This document shows, piece after piece, positions 60,602 through 64,000 of a stretch of 64,000 bases of DNA. Under the pieces are notes generated by a model. That model worked only from the letters and a program-made list of their open reading frames with translations, was not told the origin of the DNA and did no database searches. Source of the stretch: CAYNZV01 sp965217095 (lineage in GTDB: Bacteria; Latescibacterota; UBA2968; UBA8231). Where the stretch lies: the NCBI GenBank assembly GCA_965217095.1, contig OZ244235.1, forward strand, positions 4,712,001-4,776,000, read 5' to 3'. Made by a program: the position numbers and the translations under genes. Position 1 is the first letter of the stretch; each line of letters begins with the position of its first letter.

Positions 60602-61372
60602 TTAACCGGTCGCGCCGTCTCGCACCGTTTCCATCGCGCTTTTCACGAATTGCGCACCGGCTGCGAGGGTGTTTCCCACACTCACGTAGCGATACCCCCA
60701 GCTGACCTTTTCCTGGGCGTCGGCTGTTTCGCCGCAGGTGGTTCCCGGAACCACCTCGGAACCGGAGAGCATGCGGGGAACCTCCTTCATGATTTCCTGA
60801 ACCTCTTTGGATTTGGTATCACTGATCCTGCCAACCGAAGCCGACAGGTCTAGCGGCCCGACGAAGAGGACGTCAACACCGGGAACCATAGCCATCTCCT
60901 CGAGGTTGTCGAATGCTTGGCGGCTCTCCACCTGCAGCACAACGACGGTTTCCTCGTTCGCTGTCTTGATTACGTGACTGAAATCTTCGCCGGCGATGCG
61001 GGTCCACGAGGGGGTCAAACCACGCGCTCCGTCGGGAGGATATTTAGCATATTCGACGGCCCGCGCCGCCTCTTCGGCAGAATCTACCTGTGGCACCATC
61101 ACCGCCACCGCTCCCACGTCGTACGCCTTCTTGATGAGGGCAGGATCGTTCCACGCAACCCGGATCATCGGCGCAACGCCCTTGTTACGTGCCAGAACCG
61201 GAATCACATCCAGGGCCTCCGTACTGTACGGAGAATGTTCGGTGTCGATCCACAGAAAATCGGGTTGGGTTTCGATAACGACCCCGGCTATGTGAGGAGT
61301 AAACCCTGGCAACAACGTTCCCACAACGAGATCCCCGGAGCGGATCTTCTCTTTCAACGGGTTGGGGTACAT
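60602..61372 (-). CDS. HpcH/HpaI family aldolase
   Basis: A 256-residue class II pyruvate-type aldolase that cleaves a 2-keto-3-deoxy or 4-hydroxy-2-oxo acid. Motifs: FLWIDTEHSPYS, AVAVMVPQVDSAEEAARAVEY, YPPDGARGLTPSW, VVLQVESRQAFDNL and the metal site VDVLFVGPLDLSASVG. The exact substrate (2-keto-3-deoxyrhamnonate or 4-hydroxy-2-oxoheptanedioate) is not visible. It is 14 nt downstream of uppP on the same strand and probably co-transcribed. Confidence 0.9.
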   Translation of the reverse strand: MYPNPLKEKIRSGDLVVGTLLPGFTPHIAGVVIETQPDFLWIDTEHSPYSTEALDVIPVLARNKGVAPMIRVAWNDPALIKKAYDVGAVAVMVPQVDSAEEAARAVEYAKYPPDGARGLTPSWTRIAGEDFSHVIKTANEETVVVLQVESRQAFDNLEEMAMVPGVDVLFVGPLDLSASVGRISDTKSKEVQEIMKEVPRMLSGSEVVPGTTCGETADAQEKVSWGYRYVSVGNTLAAGAQFVKSAMETVRDGATG

Positions 61373-61386
61373 CGATTCCTCCCTTG

Positions 61387-62202
61387 TTATGGCTGTAGTC
61401 GAAGACCGTAGAAGATAGCGGTCCCCAGAATCAGGCGATAGATGGAGAACAGATAGGTTCCGTGTCGCTGCAGGAACCGCAGCAGGAACCCGATGGCGGC
61501 ATACCCACTGACGGCAGCGGCGGCTATGCCGATGCCCAGGTGAACGAAACCGTCGGTCGCCATCCCTTGTTCCGCCAGTTCGAACAACTGTAACAGACCA
61601 CTGGCGCCGATGGCGGGAAGCCCGAGAATGAAGGAGAAACGGGCCGCGTCTTCACGTCGCAAGCCCACAATCAACCCTGCCATGATGGTGGATCCGGAGC
61701 GCGAGCATCCGGGAATCAGTGCCAGCGCCTGGCAGAGTCCGATGAACTGGATCTGCCAGAAACCCAGTTCAATCATGGTTCGCGAACGTTTGCCCCAAAA
61801 CTCCGCGGCGAAAAGGAACAACGCCAGAACGATCAACGCTGCCGCGATCAGTTGCAGGTCGCGAGCGCCGGATTCGATAAAATCCCAGAAGCCCAAGCCG
61901 AACGCGGCGATAGGCACAGTGCCGGGGAGTATAGACCAAGCCAGTCGGGCGTCGTCGGTATGCGCGAAGCTCCGATGACGCGCAGATACCCATGCGGCCA
62001 CCGTCAAACGCCTGATATAAGCGGCGAAATACACCAAAACTGCCGCCACCGTACCCAGTTGAATGACCGCCGAGAATGCTGCACCCGGATCGGGCCAGCC
62101 AAGAAAGTGAGGAATGACGCGAAGGTGTGCGCTACTGCTGATGGGAAGAAATTCCGTGAGGCCCTGCAAGACGCCAAGGAGCAGCGCTTGAACCCAGTTC
62201 AT
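61387..62202 (-). CDS. uppP: Undecaprenyl-diphosphatase
   Basis: An integral membrane phosphatase (BacA/UppP) of 271 residues with about eight hydrophobic segments that recycles undecaprenyl diphosphate, the lipid carrier for peptidoglycan and surface polysaccharides. Signature motifs are GLTEFLPISSSAHLRV near residue 14 and IPGCSRSGSTIMAGLIVGL near residue 165. It supports the large polysaccharide locus but is generally a housekeeping gene. It is divergent from the acetate kinase homologue. Confidence 0.95.
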   Translation of the reverse strand: MNWVQALLLGVLQGLTEFLPISSSAHLRVIPHFLGWPDPGAAFSAVIQLGTVAAVLVYFAAYIRRLTVAAWVSARHRSFAHTDDARLAWSILPGTVPIAAFGLGFWDFIESGARDLQLIAAALIVLALFLFAAEFWGKRSRTMIELGFWQIQFIGLCQALALIPGCSRSGSTIMAGLIVGLRREDAARFSFILGLPAIGASGLLQLFELAEQGMATDGFVHLGIGIAAAAVSGYAAIGFLLRFLQRHGTYLFSIYRLILGTAIFYGLRLQP

Positions 62203-62230
62203 CGCGGTAAACTATGGGGGGTGGAATGTC

Positions 62231-62259
62231 TTGACAAGCGAACCAGCCCGGACTAGGGT
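62231..62259 (+). promoter_or_regulatory. Putative promoter of the acetate kinase-like gene
   Basis: A perfect TTGACA (62231-62236), 17 nt and TAGGGT (62254-62259), about 50 nt before the ATG at 62312 in the divergent interval. The -10 match is weak. Confidence 0.4.
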
Positions 62260-62311
62260 TTTGGCCGCTCGCAGCCCCGCAAGATAACCTTATCCCGCCC
62301 CGCTGATCTCC

Positions 62312-63517
62312 ATGAAGATTCTGGTCTCCAATCTGGGCAGCACGTCGTTCAAGTACAAACTGTTCGATATGCCATCCGGTGCGGTATTGGCGCGCGGTGG
62401 CATGGACCGGATTGGTGGTTCCACGTCCCGGCATGTCTATCAGATTGGCGCCGGTACCGAGATCGAGCGAGAATGCGTGCTGGACAGCCACGAGCATGCT
62501 ATCGATGAAGCGTTGGAGCGTTTGGCGGAAGATGCTTCCGCTTTGCCGTCTCTGGACGAGTTGAGCGCCGTTGGTTTCAAAGCGGTTCATGCCCGCAGCA
62601 TCTCTGGGGTCGTGGCTCTCGACGACGACGTAATCGAACGCATGGTCAGTTATTATCCACTGGCGCCGGCGCACAATCCCGCCTATGTCACCGCCATCCG
62701 ACAGTTTGCCAGGGTAGCGCCCGACGTGCCCTTGGTGGGTTGCTTCGAAACCGCCTTTCACGGCACGATGCCCCTGCGGCGCCAACTTTACGCGGTGCCG
62801 TACGATTGGTACGAGAACTACGGAATCCGCCGCTACGGCTTCCACGGTGCCAGCCACCGCTACGCCGCCGAGAAGGTGGCCGAGCTGGAAGGGAGGCAGA
62901 CCATCAGGCAGATCAACTGTCACCTTGGCGGCTCGTCATCACTGTGCGCCATCAAGAACGGGGTCTCACACGGCGCTTCCCACGGATTGACGCCCCAAGG
63001 CGGCGTACCGCAGAACAATCGCATCGGGGATCTCGATCCATTTGCCATCGATCTGGTCATGCGCGCCGAGGGACTCACCTTCGAAGAGGTTCTGGAGCAG
63101 TGCGGGTCCCGAGCCGGTCTCATGGGCCTCTGCGGTTTCAGCGATATGCGGGATATCGAGGAGGGGGCGGCTGCAGGAAATGAGCGGTGTGTGCTGGCTA
63201 TCGAGGTCTTTACGTCGGCGATTCGCGATTATCTCGGTGCTTATGTCGTCGAGCTGGGGGGATTGGATGTGGTCAGCTTTACCGGCGGGATCGGCGAACA
63301 TTCGGCCACGGTACGCCAACAGGTTTTGCATCGATTGGACTTTCTGGGTGTGGAGATCGACGAAGCACTGAATCGCGAGACGCGCGGCGAAGGGAGTTTG
63401 CACACCGAAGGCAGCGAAGTTCACCTCTACGTATTGCGCACCGACGAAGAGCTTGTAGTGGCGCGACAAACCTTTGAGTTTCTCGAGGGCGCCGCACCGA
63501 CGGCGCAGTCCTGCTAA
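62312..63517 (+). CDS. Acetate/propionate kinase homologue with altered active site
   Basis: An ASKHA-fold kinase of 401 residues that aligns over its length with acetate kinase: KILVSNLGSTSFKYKLFDM, LAPAHNPAYVTAI, RRYGFHGASHRYAAEKVAEL and SFTGGIGEHSATVR. Several residues that are near invariant in AckA differ: the Arg of GHRVVHGG is Lys (GFKAVHAR), the Asp of FDTAFH is Glu (FETAFH), and the Asn of HLGNGSS is Gly (HLGGSSS). The catalytic His and the Arg of the TRSGD segment (here NNRIGDLDP) are kept. It may phosphorylate a different short acid. No phosphotransacetylase gene is next to it. Confidence 0.8.
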   Translation: MKILVSNLGSTSFKYKLFDMPSGAVLARGGMDRIGGSTSRHVYQIGAGTEIERECVLDSHEHAIDEALERLAEDASALPSLDELSAVGFKAVHARSISGVVALDDDVIERMVSYYPLAPAHNPAYVTAIRQFARVAPDVPLVGCFETAFHGTMPLRRQLYAVPYDWYENYGIRRYGFHGASHRYAAEKVAELEGRQTIRQINCHLGGSSSLCAIKNGVSHGASHGLTPQGGVPQNNRIGDLDPFAIDLVMRAEGLTFEEVLEQCGSRAGLMGLCGFSDMRDIEEGAAAGNERCVLAIEVFTSAIRDYLGAYVVELGGLDVVSFTGGIGEHSATVRQQVLHRLDFLGVEIDEALNRETRGEGSLHTEGSEVHLYVLRTDEELVVARQTFEFLEGAAPTAQSC

Positions 63518-63599
63518 GAGCATCCCGCGTCGTTGACCTGTTTTGCTGCAACTATTAGTTTCAAAAGCTGAAGATTAGATCGTTTTCCGGGAGCGCAAG

Positions 63600-64000
63600 A
63601 TGTCTATCAATTGGAAGATTTGGGGCCTGGTGGTCCTTTTTGTCGCGGCAGCTCTTGCAGGTTGCGCCGGGGATGGCAGTAGTCTCGGTCCTGACGGTCG
63701 TCCGGTAGCTGCCAACGGTGACACTGACAGCGACCCTGACGGTGACGCGAATGGGGATGAGAATAGCGACGGTGACGGCGAAACGCCGAAGGTCACCCTG
63801 GCCCAATTGAGCATGGAGATATTTACGCCGAACTGTACCTTCTCGGGATGTCACGGCGGTTCCTTCCTTTCGGCGAACATGTCGCTGGAAGCGGATCGAA
63901 TCGCTGACGAGATCATCGGCGTCGCCAGCAGTGGCTACGACCTCAATCGGATCGAACCTGGAGATCCGGAGGCCTCTCTGCTGTTAAAGAAGGTTCGTGG
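63600..64000 (+). CDS. Lipoprotein with CX4CH heme-like motif, partial
   Basis: The N-terminal 133 residues of an exported lipoprotein that runs off the window. The signal peptide ends in the lipobox LAGCAGDG, so the Cys near residue 22 would be lipidated. A low-complexity Asp/Gly/Asn linker (DTDSDPDGDANGDENSDGDG) follows, then a cytochrome-like domain start with CTFSGCHGG, a CX4CH variant of the heme c motif, and PGDPEASLLLKKVRG at the edge. Similar lipoproteins occur widely in uncultured deltaproteobacteria-like genomes. GGGAGCGC precedes the ATG. Confidence 0.75.
   Translation, partial: MSINWKIWGLVVLFVAAALAGCAGDGSSLGPDGRPVAANGDTDSDPDGDANGDENSDGDGETPKVTLAQLSMEIFTPNCTFSGCHGGSFLSANMSLEADRIADEIIGVASSGYDLNRIEPGDPEASLLLKKVR

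Noticed and set aside
63720..63780. Repetitive GACGGTGAC-type units as a possible tandem repeat locus
   Set aside because: They encode the Asp/Gly linker of the lipoprotein and are too irregular to be a separate repeat feature.

Overview
The window reads as a high-GC chromosomal segment of a Gram-negative bacterium. Evidence for an outer membrane is a beta-barrel porin with a C-terminal Phe, O-antigen style polymer assembly genes, a LolD/MacB-like ABC ATPase and a lipoprotein. The phylum cannot be fixed from sequence reading. The mixture (fused TrpE-TrpG, Wsp-type chemosensory genes, CX4CH lipoprotein, many mobile elements) would fit an uncultured deltaproteobacterial or Myxococcota-like lineage, but this is a weak inference. 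No rRNA, tRNA or CRISPR array was seen.

Region 1 (1-6556) holds two family 2 glycosyltransferases, a secreted S41 carboxy-terminal processing peptidase, a small FtsX-type ABC permease with its ATPase, and a TSUP transporter. Region 2 (6557-21093) is a long co-directional aromatic amino acid block. It has a trp promoter, a leader peptide and attenuator, then trpE(G), a second trpG, trpD, trpC, trpS, chorismate mutase, prephenate dehydrogenase, an AroA-like protein that has lost most catalytic residues, a small membrane ORF, aroE, argS, aroK, aroB, rimO and a DUF971 gene. Region 3 (21051-23727, minus strand) is a ptsN-like and BatA-like operon. An IS1595-family IS (23754-24884) sits just behind its promoter.

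Region 4 (24885-46509) is a surface polysaccharide locus: several glycosyltransferases, an aminotransferase, a deacetylase, a methyltransferase, an epimerase, phosphomannomutase, flippase, O-antigen ligase/polymerase, carbamoyltransferase and an initiating polyprenyl-phosphate sugar transferase. It also carries a SixA phosphatase, an enlarged YjbQ-fold protein and a 166-bp MITE-like repeat that supplies the stop codon of that protein.

Region 5 (46510-54403) is mobile-element rich. A decayed IS1380-family copy separates a consensus promoter from a porin gene. A 2558-bp IS1595-family element with passenger genes (two paralogous small proteins and a DEDDh exonuclease) has inserted with an exact 8-bp target duplication into a chemoreceptor gene that also carries two 1-nt frameshifts. 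Region 6 (54424-60601) is the intact remainder of a Wsp-type (alternative cellular function) chemosensory system: cheR-TPR, cheB, two cheW and a CheA-receiver hybrid with tandem Hpt domains. No GGDEF output protein is in the window, although a YfiR-like gene lies just upstream. Region 7 (60602-64000) has an HpaI-type aldolase, uppP, a divergent acetate kinase homologue and the start of a cytochrome-like lipoprotein cut off by the window edge.

The most notable signals are the trp attenuator, the degenerate AroA homologue inside an otherwise active-looking shikimate operon, the prephenate dehydrogenase with no in-frame start codon, and the passenger-carrying IS1595 element that disables the receptor of the Wsp-like system.
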